From Desulfobacula sp. (GTDB taxonomy: Bacteria > Desulfobacterota > Desulfobacteria > Desulfobacterales > Desulfobacteraceae): 64,000 nucleotides of DNA. Position numbers and translations under genes: made by a program. The notes below the pieces were generated by a model. That model saw only the letters and a list, made by a program, of their open reading frames with translations. It searched no databases and was not told the origin of the DNA. The stretch covers positions 1-64,000 of the forward strand of contig NZ_JAQYWD010000017.1 in assembly GCF_030145145.1 (NCBI RefSeq), read 5' to 3'. This document shows, piece after piece, positions 7,846 to 16,400 of the stretch (positions are counted from its first letter, which is position 1; each line of letters opens with the position of its first letter).

Positions 7846-8889
7846 ATGACACGGTATAAATCACTGGACAATAATGGCTTCACTCTCCTTGAGCTTCTCA
7901 TTGTGATCTCGATCATCGGGATCATCTCCTATTTTGCTATTAGCATTACCTCTTCCATGAAGGCCACGGGTAATATTGCCACCACCAAAACCAACATGGA
8001 AATCATTGCAAAAAAGGCCCGGGAGTTCTATCGGGGGCATGAATATCTTCCCCCGGCCACCAGCGATTTTGTTGTTGCGACTGTCAATGTCGGTGTACCC
8101 GTGGGAGACAGCGCCCTCAATCTGGAACCCAAATTCCGGCTGGATGCCTGGGGGCGCTATTTGATATACGATGGCAACGTTAATAATCCTGGAAGTACCG
8201 TCTGGAACGGCATTGACCGGGATGGCATCGAAGGCAGGCTTACCAGTTACGGCCCTGACCAAGTCGCAGGCGGCGGAGATGACATTACCCTGAATATCAA
8301 TGTGTCTGAAGAGGCTGTTGAAATTGCCATCGCGGAATTAAAGGTCTTACAAACAAAAGTGCATGCCTTTGATGCGCTTTATGAAGGTATGGAAAATGGA
8401 GGAAATCCTTCAATTGTGGATGATCCTGATCCTTGGTTTGGTGACTTGTCATGTATTTTAGCTTTACCTTATACAAAAGGGGCTGGTTGTCCTCCAATTT
8501 CAGGATTAAGAAATGACCCGAATTGCGGAGGACCGACATTGGATCAGATTGATACCTGTATTAATATAAATGATGATAATTATGACTGTTCCTTTATCGA
8601 TCCTCTTGATCCGTCAATTGATCCGATCAGTGCTATAAGTACCATACTCAATGTTTACAATCTGTCCACCCAATACAGAAATGATCCATGGAACAACGAA
8701 TACCAATGGGGATGGTCAAACCTAGCGGTTATTGCTGGTGCTCAAGGCCCTCCCTATCCAAGCGACAATCCAAGGTTTCATAAATTTTTCTCCATGGGCC
8801 CCGATGGACTAACTTCAGAAGTGGGAGTGGGCAATGATGATCATGATGGGGACGGTATAAATGACGATGACGATGATATCATACCATAG
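7846..8889 (+). CDS. Type IV pilin-like protein with Asp-rich C-terminus
   Basis: 347 residues from the ATG at 7846, chosen over 7822 because GGAG is 8 nt upstream. Leader ends NNG, then FTLLELLIVISIIGIISYFA with the standard Glu5, so a prepilin peptidase substrate. FRLDAWGRYLIYDG matches the same stretch of the LamG pilin, so the two are related (G-type pseudopilin fold). The C-terminus DHDGDGINDDDDD resembles a calcium-binding Asp-rich loop as in GspG or thrombospondin type 3 repeats. Cys residues at about 205-250 may form disulphides. Inferred partner of the upstream LamG pilin in a filament separate from the large cluster downstream. Confidence 0.83.
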   Translation: MTRYKSLDNNGFTLLELLIVISIIGIISYFAISITSSMKATGNIATTKTNMEIIAKKAREFYRGHEYLPPATSDFVVATVNVGVPVGDSALNLEPKFRLDAWGRYLIYDGNVNNPGSTVWNGIDRDGIEGRLTSYGPDQVAGGGDDITLNINVSEEAVEIAIAELKVLQTKVHAFDALYEGMENGGNPSIVDDPDPWFGDLSCILALPYTKGAGCPPISGLRNDPNCGGPTLDQIDTCININDDNYDCSFIDPLDPSIDPISAISTILNVYNLSTQYRNDPWNNEYQWGWSNLAVIAGAQGPPYPSDNPRFHKFFSMGPDGLTSEVGVGNDDHDGDGINDDDDDIIP

Positions 8890-9518
8890 CTATTAATTTA
8901 AAAGTAATGTCATATGATAGCAGGGTCATTCCGAAAGACCCTGGGGTAAAACCCTGTCCAGAATCTTTTGCACCTGGTTCCTCTTAAAACGTGCAAAGAT
9001 GAAATGGGATTTTCGATAATTTGTTTCCCATTCGGTTTTTCGTGGTAGGCCAGGCCCCAGTTTTACGATTACTCTGGCTTGCGGTAAAACCATTGCAATG
9101 AGGTCTTCTATTGACACACTGGTCATAAAAGTATTACCCGGTATTCTCCAGGACAAGCTTGAACCCTATTTATTTTGAACCCTGTCATCCCTTGGACGGG
9201 ACGCGGCGGACTTAAAAGGGCTGTCCGGGAAGTGACGAGTAACCTGCCAAACTAAAAGTTTTTCTGCAAGAAAGATGTGAAATCCCAGTACAATTCTATT
9301 GAACATTGCACCTTGATGATGAAACTGTATGAATATGCTGATGACAGGATAATCATGGCTATGTCTGGCAGTTTCTGCGCCAGTGAGTTTACCATGGCAT
9401 TGCAAGGGCTTCGTCGCTGTCTCTCCTGCTGGAAACTTTTTGTCTCATGAGTTTTGATAACAGTATGTTTCAAGGTAGCAGGAAGTTGTAAGCAGATTGT
9501 TTGGAAAAGGTAAAGTTA
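8890..9518. other. Long intergenic region, no gene recognised
   Basis: About 630 nt. Several 70-80 codon frames on the minus strand (ending near 8926, 9166 and 9252) have no domain match that I recognise and no good ribosome binding sites, and they overlap one another. It may contain decayed gene remains. Confidence 0.4.
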
Positions 9519-9553
9519 GTAGGGCAGAACCGAGTGAAACAGTAATGCCCTAC
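9519..9553 (-). terminator. Stem-loop downstream of PEP-CTERM gene
   Basis: GTAGGGCA and TGCCCTAC form a perfect 8-bp stem around a 19-nt loop, 25 nt past the stop of the minus-strand PEP-CTERM gene. The following T-run is weak, so termination is plausible, not certain. Confidence 0.4.
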
Positions 9554-9578
9554 ACTGGGACACAAAGGTGCTAAAATT

Positions 9579-10235
9579 TTATGACGTCTTTTTTCTGCTC
9601 ACTCCGGCTACACCAAGAAGACCAAGGCCAAACAAAATTACGGTGGCTGGCTCAGGCACAGCGGCGGCTGGATCAGGATCAGGTACAGGTTGTGGAGAAA
9701 TAACTGATATATTGTCTAATAACAATGCAGACCTTAGAGAGTCATCGGTGCCTAATGATCCGAAAGTTAAAAATCCGGTTATGGCGCTGGAGAAGGTCTT
9801 TGTATAAGGGGTCCATGTTCCATCGCCGACGGACGCAATATTTGTCCCGATGGCTAATTGTACGTTAGGTTCACCTGTAACATATAGCCAAGCGTTGTCT
9901 GGATTTTGACCACCATTATTTATCCATGCGTAATCAAATGACAATTTTGTACCGGCGTTCCAATCAATCGCCTGTGATATGGTTACTGTTTCCATGAGTC
10001 CTGCGTAATACGTGAGATTGGTGGGGGTATACTTTTGTGACTGGGTGCCTATCGTCCATGCATCATTTGAATCGTATAGTTGTGCAGTCCCTCCGTTTGC
10101 AGCAGTTATGGTCCATTCGTCCATGGCCGGTGTATCTTCGAAACTTGGGTTTTGGATTATGGTGGAAGCCCCAGCACTTCCAGTCAAACCCCATGTTAGT
10201 AATAAGACAATCAATAATAATAACAACTTCTTCAT
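9579..10235 (-). CDS. PEP-CTERM sorting-domain exported protein
   Basis: 218 residues: an N-terminal signal peptide (KKLLLLLIVLLLTWGL, cleavage near SAGA-S), a beta-rich middle (FEDTPAMDEWTI, LSFDYAWINNGG, LLLDNISV) like carbohydrate-binding jelly-roll domains, and the C-terminal signal VPEPATVILFGLGLLGVAG plus RKKTS. The PEP motif, hydrophobic helix and basic end mark it for exosortase (EpsH) processing in bacteria that make exopolysaccharide. No exosortase is in the window. GGAGGAAAAC precedes the ATG. Inferred: a biofilm-matrix or cell-surface protein. Confidence 0.9.
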   Translation of the reverse strand: MKKLLLLLIVLLLTWGLTGSAGASTIIQNPSFEDTPAMDEWTITAANGGTAQLYDSNDAWTIGTQSQKYTPTNLTYYAGLMETVTISQAIDWNAGTKLSFDYAWINNGGQNPDNAWLYVTGEPNVQLAIGTNIASVGDGTWTPYTKTFSSAITGFLTFGSLGTDDSLRSALLLDNISVISPQPVPDPDPAAAVPEPATVILFGLGLLGVAGVSRKKTS

Positions 10236-10577
10236 GTTTTCCTCCTTGTAGTTTAAATAGATAATTCGCCTATGTTGCTAACTCTATATTGAATGCATAG
10301 ATTGTGCCAAGATGAACTAAATATTTAGGCTCAAGCTTGGCTGATTTCAGGTATATTGGCGTTGCGGTAACTGAGGGCAAAGACATCATGAACTTTATAC
10401 ATGGTATCTTTATGGGACGTCAGCAGGGAAAATCTTTTAGAAGTTGTAAAAATAAATAGTATGACGGAAAATTATTAAGGGGATAAAATTAATGGTTTTT
10501 TTATTATGAGGAGTTGAGTAAAAAAGGTTATAAAAAAGGAAATAAATGTAATGCTTTTGGAAAAACATTTTCCAGGG
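10236..10577. other. Intergenic, probable promoter of the PEP-CTERM gene
   Basis: No reading frame of note. AT-rich upstream of 10235. TGGAAAAACATTTTCCA at 10558-10574 is a short perfect stem just past the stop of the lytic transglycosylase gene and may be a weak terminator. Confidence 0.4.
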
Positions 10578-11564
10578 TCACTCACCCACCATACCAAGCT
10601 CCCGAATATAACCCATAGCCTTTCGCATCTCCTCGAGCCGGGTCTCAGCTCTCAGATACCCCTTCCAAGTATCAATGGCCCGGGTCACCATGCCCTTTTG
10701 TTCATAGAGAATGGCCAGGTTGTAGTGGGCCTCCTTAAAGTAGGGGCTGATGGCCAGGGCCTTCTGGTACAGGGTAATGGCCCGGTCCGGGTGTCCTATT
10801 TGCCCGGATATCAGGGCCAGGTTGTAATTGGCCTCGGGAGAATCCGGGAATCGGCGCACCACGGTGCTGAAGCGGGTGGCGGCAAGGGCCAGGTCCCCCC
10901 GGTCCAGGGCCTGGATTCCCTGGTCAAAAAAAGCTGACACCTGGGGCAGGGTTAAAAGGGGTTGTTTTTTTTCATAAAAATCATAGTACCAGAGCACCTT
11001 TTGTATATACTGTTGGGTCTCCTTGAACGGCGGGACCCCATTGTATTGATCCACCCGGCCCGGTCCGGCATTATAGGCGGCCATGGCCAGGGTGACGTCC
11101 TTGAACCGGTCAAAGAGCCACCGGAAATACCGGGTGCCGGCCCGGATGTTTTCCCTGACATCAAAGGGGTCTTTGACGTTGTAATCCTTGCACACCCCGG
11201 GCATGAGCTGCATCAATCCTTTGGCGCCCCTGGACGAAACAGCCATGGGATCAAAATTGGATTCAGTCTTGATGATGGCCATGACCAGGTTCCAGGGCAC
11301 GTTTGCTTCCCGGGCCATGGCCTGGATCATGTCCAGGTGATGAAGGCCGGTTCCCACGAGTTTTTTAAAGGTCCGGGGTGTCTTGAACGTGGTCAAGAGC
11401 AGGTGGTAGGTGTCATCCGGGGGGGTGTCGGTGATGTGCACGTTGCCGTGTTCATCCTCAACGCTGTACAGGGCGGCCATTGCCGTGACCCCGGACAGGA
11501 TGAAAACAAGGATTCCTATCCCTAAGAGTGCAATGAAAAAATTTCGATCCTTTTGTTTAGCCAT
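10578..11564 (-). CDS. Lytic murein transglycosylase (SLT) with DUF4124 and TPR domains
   Basis: 328 residues. A membrane-anchoring or signal helix (about 9-30) is followed by a short DUF4124-like segment (LYSVEDEHGNVHITDTPP, 32-49). The Slt domain (about 77-195) has the catalytic Glu101 in IIKTESNFDP, GLMQLMPG, and AAYNAGPGRV. TPR repeats fill about 205-310 (EANYNLALISGQIG, EAHYNLAILYEQKG). SLT enzymes cut peptidoglycan to 1,6-anhydro products in the periplasm, often to make room for envelope machines such as pili or secretion systems; that link to the nearby cluster is inference. Confidence 0.9.
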   Translation of the reverse strand: MAKQKDRNFFIALLGIGILVFILSGVTAMAALYSVEDEHGNVHITDTPPDDTYHLLLTTFKTPRTFKKLVGTGLHHLDMIQAMAREANVPWNLVMAIIKTESNFDPMAVSSRGAKGLMQLMPGVCKDYNVKDPFDVRENIRAGTRYFRWLFDRFKDVTLAMAAYNAGPGRVDQYNGVPPFKETQQYIQKVLWYYDFYEKKQPLLTLPQVSAFFDQGIQALDRGDLALAATRFSTVVRRFPDSPEANYNLALISGQIGHPDRAITLYQKALAISPYFKEAHYNLAILYEQKGMVTRAIDTWKGYLRAETRLEEMRKAMGYIRELGMVGE

Positions 11565-11979
11565 GGGTTGTTTTTACACTTTTTTTAGTGAATCCTTTCA
11601 AGGTTGCCAGGATAACCGGAAGACCGATCCAGGGTCAAGGGATAACAGCAAGACCCTGGATTTTTTTATTATATTGATATTCACTATTCGCTATTCGGTA
11701 TTTGGGGGACATATTTGGGGGACACCTTACTGAATTCAATTGCTGCGGTTTGGATAGAGACAGCAAATCCCCGGCTCAAGGCCGAAGATATTCTATTCGG
11801 GAGACACCTTACTGAATTCAGTTGCTTTGGTTTGGATAGAGACAGCAACTCTCCGGCTCAAGGCCGGGGCAGAATATAAAATTAATTGTGAGATCGTTAG
11901 AGGAATAATAATCTATATCGTTAATTAAGTAAAGTGTCACCAGAACATCCAGTATTTTTGGGGTCAAACTATTAAAATT
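11565..11979. other. Intergenic region holding MITE copy 1
   Basis: From 11600 to 11660 the words CCAGGGTC and AAGACCCTGG recur in opposite sense, forming a loose hairpin. The remainder is the family 2 repeat (11712-11947). No gene. Confidence 0.5.
11712..11947 (+). repeat. MITE-like repeat family 2, copy 1 (partly duplicated)
   Basis: Left half (GGGGGACACCTTACTGAATTC to GGCTCAAGGCCG) occurs twice, at about 11717-11786 and again from 11797, followed by one right half ending AGTAAAGTGTCACCAGAAC. Terminal arms GACACCTTACTGAATT and AATTAAGTAAAGTGTC are inverted. The interior carries the hairpin CCCGGCTCAAGGCCGGG (imperfect here). The right end is 32 nt from the stop of the HigA-IrrE gene. Confidence 0.85.
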
Positions 11980-13077
11980 TTATGTCCAATCATATCGGAT
12001 TCTTAAATCATTATGCCATTCATTTTTAATGTATTTTTCATGTTGAAGACGTCCAACAACAATACCAGGCGGTATTTGGACCTCATTCGCGAATTGAATA
12101 ATATTGTCTTTGTAAAAATTTCCTTCCTTTATAAACAATTCAAACTTAGATGATGGTATAAGCGTCTCTGCTGCGTATTGATCGGCTTCGTCTTCTTTTT
12201 CATCCCTTGCTGATTCGGTGCTATCCGTTTCAAGAAATACGGAATTACAATCATGTAACAATATATGACCGAGTTCATGAAACAGGCTAAACCAAAAAAT
12301 ATCTGCCCATTTGCCCCGTATGGTCATCATAATAACAGCTTTATTTTTCCCGAGCCAGAATGTTGCACCCTGAACAAAAGTTCCAGGTAGATGTGGGCAT
12401 AAAACCAATACAACCCCTGAGTCTGCTAATTTTTGACGCAGTTCATCCTGAAACTTATCTGGTTCACGTGCAGTTAAAGATCTTATCTCTTGAATAGATT
12501 TTTTAAATCTGTTTTTATCAAACGCTGGTAAGAACTGTTTTTGAGCCTTTAGTTCTCCTATCCTCAACCATGAGGTGATAGCTTCAGATGATGCCTTTTG
12601 TTTTTTACCTCCTCCGAATCTAAATGCAGTCTGATAACGAGGCAAGTTGTAAATAGTTTTTAATGCCGTTACGCCAAAGAATTTATGTAATTCTAAAATT
12701 TTATCAGTTGGACGAGTTCTCTTTTTTATGATATTTAATTTGACCAAATCGGCGTAACGAAATTTGGTAACAAGCTTGATCTCCTCTTTAAGTCTTTTTT
12801 GCTCGAGAATTTCGTTCTGTCGTGCCAAAGTAAGTCGATAATCAGCTTCTAGACCCGTCCAAATATGTGCCGGTACTCCGACAACCTTTTCCAACTGAAG
12901 TGCAGTGTCTGGAGTAATTGCCTTAGCCCCCTTGAAAATAGCACTTAGTTTTGGAGCAGGGCGATTCATCCTTTGTGCAAGTTCATTCTTGCTTATACCC
13001 AGTTCTTCAATAATTTCTTCAAGGTATTCACCTGGCGGAACCGGGAGATCAGAACAAATAATTTCTTTAGTCTCCAT
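11980..13077 (-). CDS. HigA-type antitoxin fused to IrrE/ImmA metallopeptidase
   Basis: 365 residues. Residues 10-75 are a HigA/XRE helix-turn-helix (PPGEYLEEIIEELGISKNEL, ITPDTALQLEKVVG). The C-terminal half is an IrrE/ImmA zinc peptidase with H267-E268-L-G-H271 in FHELGHILLHD and a downstream acidic DEADQYAAETLIP helix giving the third ligand. ImmA-type enzymes cut their partner repressor under stress. The ATG overlaps the end of the upstream RelE/HigB-like toxin gene by 11 nt. Inferred: a toxin-antitoxin module whose antitoxin carries its own protease domain. Confidence 0.88.
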   Translation of the reverse strand: METKEIICSDLPVPPGEYLEEIIEELGISKNELAQRMNRPAPKLSAIFKGAKAITPDTALQLEKVVGVPAHIWTGLEADYRLTLARQNEILEQKRLKEEIKLVTKFRYADLVKLNIIKKRTRPTDKILELHKFFGVTALKTIYNLPRYQTAFRFGGGKKQKASSEAITSWLRIGELKAQKQFLPAFDKNRFKKSIQEIRSLTAREPDKFQDELRQKLADSGVVLVLCPHLPGTFVQGATFWLGKNKAVIMMTIRGKWADIFWFSLFHELGHILLHDCNSVFLETDSTESARDEKEDEADQYAAETLIPSSKFELFIKEGNFYKDNIIQFANEVQIPPGIVVGRLQHEKYIKNEWHNDLRIRYDWT

Positions 13078-13369
13078 AATGCTTACTCACCTCCTCAATA
13101 CACACAATTTCCATTTGGTTTCCATCAAGGTTAAAAATCAATCTATAAAAACCCGTTAGTTTGAGAGCGTATTGCCCTTGTCGTCCTCCTTTTAGAGGAT
13201 GGCAACGTAATCCCGGTAACAGTAGAAGTTCATCAATATCAAAAACATTTTTTATAATGTTTACCCGTTGAATATATTTGCGGGCAACGGTTAAACCATA
13301 TGCTTTTGTAGCACTCTTGAAACTTGTATATTCTTTTTTTAATTTCCGCGTCCGAAAAATAACATCCAA
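13067..13369 (-). CDS. RelE/HigB-like toxin
   Basis: 100 residues with a basic N-terminal helix, then LLLLPGLRCHPLKGGRQGQY and YALKLTGFYRLIFNLDGN, the RelE-superfamily core, and an ending IVCIEEVSKHYGD similar to HigB VEIxDYH. First gene of a two-gene operon with the HigA-IrrE protein (11-nt overlap), toxin before antitoxin as is typical for HigBA. Its start lies 85 nt from repeat copy 2. Confidence 0.83.
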   Translation of the reverse strand: MDVIFRTRKLKKEYTSFKSATKAYGLTVARKYIQRVNIIKNVFDIDELLLLPGLRCHPLKGGRQGQYALKLTGFYRLIFNLDGNQMEIVCIEEVSKHYGD

Positions 13370-13454
13370 TTAGCTAATCCCAAACAGATTTAATTTACCC
13401 TTAAGGTAAAATATAAAATGAAAAAAGTGTGTTGTCAATAAATAATTTCTATTC

Positions 13455-13657
13455 GGGGGACACCTTACTGAATTCAGTTGCTTTCGGTATTCGGGGGACA
13501 CCTTACTGAATTCAGTTGCTTCGGTTTGGATAGAGACAGCAACTCCCCGGCTCAAGGCCGGGGCAGAATATAAAATTAATTGTGAGATCGTTAGAGGAAT
13601 AATAATCTATATCGTTAATTAAGTAAGGTGTCACCAGAACAAAGGTGTCACCAGAAC
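13455..13657 (+). repeat. MITE-like repeat family 2, copy 2
   Basis: Left end GGGGGACACCTTACTGAATT appears twice (13455 and 13493). One interior with the perfect hairpin CCCCGGCTCAAGGCCGGGG follows. The right end GGTGTCACCAGAAC also appears twice (ending about 13640 and 13657). Both edges are therefore stuttered. The HepT stop codon is 29 nt past the right edge. Confidence 0.9.
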
Positions 13658-13686
13658 ATAGAAATGTTGAGGCCGCAGAGGGTTTT

Positions 13687-14028
13687 TTATGCTTTTGTAA
13701 GAGCTTGTTGTATTTTTTCTTTTAAAGAAGGTAAATCTTCTTGAATGGTTTTCCATAACACTTCATTATCAAGGCCAAAATATTCATGAATAAGAATATT
13801 TCGCATTCCTTTCATTTTATACCAAGGGACATCGGAAAATTGTTTCTGAATGTGATCAGGTGTGTTGGCAGCCGCTTCTCCTATTATTTCAAGATTTCTG
13901 ACAACCGCATCAATCGTTTTCTGGTCTTTCACCCAGTGGGCATAATTTAAGCTTAGAGTATATTCGAAGATTCTATCTAATGCTTCGGCAATATCTTCCA
14001 AACGAAATTTCCAATCTCTATATGACAT
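13687..14028 (-). CDS. hepT: HEPN-domain toxin (HepT)
   Basis: 113 residues from the ATG at 14028 (AAGGAAGC 5-8 nt upstream), although the frame is open to 14055. The HEPN RNase motif is RNILIHEYFG, an R-x4-H-x-Y arrangement as in HepT of the MntA/HepT systems, where the Tyr is AMPylated by the partner. The start lies inside the end of the nucleotidyltransferase gene, so the two are coupled. Confidence 0.88.
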   Translation of the reverse strand: MSYRDWKFRLEDIAEALDRIFEYTLSLNYAHWVKDQKTIDAVVRNLEIIGEAAANTPDHIQKQFSDVPWYKMKGMRNILIHEYFGLDNEVLWKTIQEDLPSLKEKIQQALTKA

Positions 14029-14317
14029 GCACAGCTTCCTTAATAATTTTATCACGGAGTTGTTTTTTTAATGCATTTTCAGTTACCAAGTCAACAGGAC
14101 GGTTCACAATGGATTCGAGATATTGTTTTAAATCAAGAAAGCCAAAAAGACCGGGGGAGGTTTGATATCGAACCAGGATATCGACATCGCTGCTTGGGGT
14201 TGCAGTACCTTTTAAGACTGATCCAAAAACTGCTAGGTACTGCACAGAGAACCTTTTTTTAATTTCCTCTTTGTGCACATCAAACAATTCAATGAAATGC
14301 TTGTCTATTGCTGCCAT
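14018..14317 (-). CDS. mntA: MNT-type nucleotidyltransferase antitoxin (MntA)
   Basis: 99 residues from the ATG at 14317 (CTGGAG upstream). The minimal nucleotidyltransferase signature is complete: FGSVLKGTATPSSDVDILV, i.e. GSx10DxD with both catalytic Asp. In studied systems MntA adds AMP groups to the HepT Tyr and thereby blocks its RNase activity. Upstream partner of the HEPN toxin (11-nt overlap). The region 14318-14518 has no further gene. Confidence 0.88.
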   Translation of the reverse strand: MAAIDKHFIELFDVHKEEIKKRFSVQYLAVFGSVLKGTATPSSDVDILVRYQTSPGLFGFLDLKQYLESIVNRPVDLVTENALKKQLRDKIIKEAVHVI

Positions 14318-14518
14318 AATTTTTTCTCCAGTGTTTGCCGTCTGGCTTCTCGGCATTGCGGTTTATATCATTTCTAAAGCTTCCCGTCTGCCTTTCTAAT
14401 CTCAAAAGGGGCCAATTCATATAGTGGCATATTCATGACTTAAATACCTTCCTTGATACAAATCAATTGCATTATAATAGACTGTCCTCATAATATCAAT
14501 TTGTTTCCTATTGTATTC

Positions 14519-14690
14519 GGGGGACATCAGTTGCTTTGTTTTGGATAGAGACAGCAACTCCCCGGCTCAAGGCCGGGGCAGAATATAAAATTAATTGTGA
14601 GATCGTTAGAGGCATAATAATCTTTATCGTTAATTAAGTAAGGTGTCACCAGAACATCACCAGAACAACACCAGAACAACACCAGAACAA
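14519..14690 (+). repeat. MITE-like repeat family 2, copy 3
   Basis: The left arm is shortened: GGGGGACATCAGTTGC, lacking the TTACTGAATT part. Interior hairpin CCCCGGCTCAAGGCCGGGG is intact. The right end is stuttered as ACCAGAAC four times (14648-14689), and the ATPase stop codon begins 2 nt beyond it. Confidence 0.88.
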
Positions 14691-14691
14691 C

Positions 14692-15858
14692 CTATATTGT
14701 CTGTTCCGATAGTCGTTTCACAGCTTCTATAATGGGTAGTGCCAGTGTTTTGCCTTTGTTAAGGGGTATGATTCGATTCCCTGGATAAATTATCCATTCT
14801 TTTTTGGGTTTTAAATTTTTACATCCTTCGTAGAAACCTCGGCCGGGTCGTGGGGTTAATCCAGCTTTTATTTCAATAGCGATTTCCACCTGGCCACCAG
14901 AAATGAGCAGCAAATCGATTTCACTGCCGCCACTTGTTTGCCAGAACCCCAGTTCCCAACCCAGAGGAAGGCAGGATGCCATTTGCTCAATGACGAGGAT
15001 TTCCCATGAATTTCCCCTTACGGGGTGACCTAAAAGTTGTTCTCTGTTTTTCAGACCAAGCAAGGCATGCAGCAGACCGGTATCCCGGATATATACCTTG
15101 GGGGATTTAATCAGTCTTTTACCCAGGTTTTTATGAAATGGCTGCAGCCGTCGTACCAAAAGCGTCTGTTGAATGGCATCCAGGTAGCGACCGGCTGTGG
15201 TTGCCCCTATGTCAAGGCTTCTGGCGAGTTGTGCTTTGTTCCAGGGTTGCCCATGGTTGTGGGCAAGCATCTGCATGAAACGCCACATTCTTTCCGGGGG
15301 CAGATTAAAACCGAGTAAACCTAAATCCCGCTCCACCACATCTCGCAGATAATGTATTCGCCATTGCAGGCTTGTGGAAGCGGTATCCGCTATAAAGGAA
15401 GGGGGAAAGCCGCCCCGAACCCACAACTCATCGAGGCGGGTTGCCCTGGGATTTATTTCAGATAATAAAAAAGGGGTTAATTCCAGTGTGATGATACGTC
15501 CAGCAAGACTTTCTGCACTTTGACGCCGCAGATCAGGTGAGGCTGATCCAAGCAGCAGAAACCTCCCCGGTTTTCGATTTTGGTCCACCAATACTCGGAT
15601 TGCCGGGAAAAGTCCTGGCATGCGCTGGGCCTCATCTATTATGATCAATTTGTTATGATATTGCTCCAAAGCAAAAATAGGGTCTTCGAGAGCAAATTGA
15701 TCAGCCGGGTTTTCAAGATCGAAAAAATGGACTGCCCGGTCCTTGATGAATTGGCGTGCAAGAGTTGTTTTCCCACACTGCCGGGGACCAATTATCGCGG
15801 TGACGGGCGATTGAGTTAAGGTTTTTTCAATTGTTTTGTATAACTTTCTTGGTATCAT
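14692..15858 (-). CDS. AAA ATPase with DUF4143 domain
   Basis: 388 residues. Walker A GPRQCGKTT with K30, Walker B LIIIDEAQRMP with D75-E76, and GRFLLLGSASPDL at about 96-108 as sensor. Residues 200-388 are DUF4143, with a PD-(D/E)xK-like SEIDLLL...IAIEIKAG. Same family as the ATPase at 640 but only distantly similar. Function of the family is unknown; it is common next to toxin-antitoxin genes. The stop codon directly touches repeat copy 3, and the start is 46 nt from copy 4. Confidence 0.88.
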   Translation of the reverse strand: MIPRKLYKTIEKTLTQSPVTAIIGPRQCGKTTLARQFIKDRAVHFFDLENPADQFALEDPIFALEQYHNKLIIIDEAQRMPGLFPAIRVLVDQNRKPGRFLLLGSASPDLRRQSAESLAGRIITLELTPFLLSEINPRATRLDELWVRGGFPPSFIADTASTSLQWRIHYLRDVVERDLGLLGFNLPPERMWRFMQMLAHNHGQPWNKAQLARSLDIGATTAGRYLDAIQQTLLVRRLQPFHKNLGKRLIKSPKVYIRDTGLLHALLGLKNREQLLGHPVRGNSWEILVIEQMASCLPLGWELGFWQTSGGSEIDLLLISGGQVEIAIEIKAGLTPRPGRGFYEGCKNLKPKKEWIIYPGNRIIPLNKGKTLALPIIEAVKRLSEQTI

Positions 15859-15904
15859 ACTTGTAAAATATCACATGATGTGGTTGAAATGCAAGCTTAT
15901 ATTC

Positions 15905-16082
15905 CGGGGACATCTTATTAAATTCCGTATATTCCGGGGACATCTTATTCAATTCAGTTGCTTTGGTTTGGATAGAGACAGCAACTCCCAGGCTCAAGAC
16001 CGGTGCAGAATATAAAATTAATTGTGAGATCGTTAGAGGAATAATAATTTTTATTGTTAATTAAGTAAGGTGTCACCAGAAC
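15905..16082 (+). repeat. MITE-like repeat family 2, copy 4
   Basis: Left end GGGGACATCTTATT occurs twice (15906 and 15936). The interior hairpin is degraded (CCCAGGCTCAAGACCGGTGC). The right end AAGTAAGGTGTCACCAGAAC is intact and ends 3 nt from the stop codon of the next toxin gene. Confidence 0.88.
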
Positions 16083-16085
16083 ATT

Positions 16086-16400
16086 TCACTGATAAGCTGA
16101 ATCATGATCAGGATGTAACGACAACAGGCGTAGCCATGAGTCGTCACGATATGCTATTCCCCGAAATCCCTTGCCGATTCGAAAACTGTAAAGTTTGTTA
16201 CCGCCCGGGCCTTTTTGTGATAGAATAACTTCCCATTTTAGACCATAATCTAAATATACCTGTTGCCATGTCATATCTGCCAATTTTCGCAAAGTATTGA
16301 GGGTTTTGTGCTGATCACTTTTGGACAGCTTGAAAAGTAAGCGTTTATTCGGGGGACACCTTACTGAATTCGGTTGCTTCGGTTTGGATAGAGACAGCAA
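16086..16400 (-). CDS. RelE-like toxin, orphan, 5' end inside a repeat
   Basis: The frame from 16400 gives 104 residues, but residues 1-18 are translated from repeat copy 5. The toxin-like part begins about KRLLFKLSKSDQHKT and has KWEVILSQKGPGGNKLYSFR and RGIAYRDDSWLRLLSLHPDH, the RelE-superfamily core. The native start seems to have been replaced by the repeat. No antitoxin gene of its own adjoins it (the nearby HigA belongs to the upstream HigB). It may be inactive or expressed from a start within the repeat. Confidence 0.6.
   Translation of the reverse strand: MLSLSKPKQPNSVRCPPNKRLLFKLSKSDQHKTLNTLRKLADMTWQQVYLDYGLKWEVILSQKGPGGNKLYSFRIGKGFRGIAYRDDSWLRLLSLHPDHDSAYQ

Noticed and set aside
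8926-9473. Three overlapping minus-strand frames of 73-79 residues
   Set aside because: Mutually overlapping, no recognisable domain and no ribosome binding sites.
10962-11525. 187-residue plus-strand frame opposite the transglycosylase
   Set aside because: Mirror frame of a clear SLT/TPR gene in GC-rich sequence; composition is antisense-like (Gly, His and Pro-rich).
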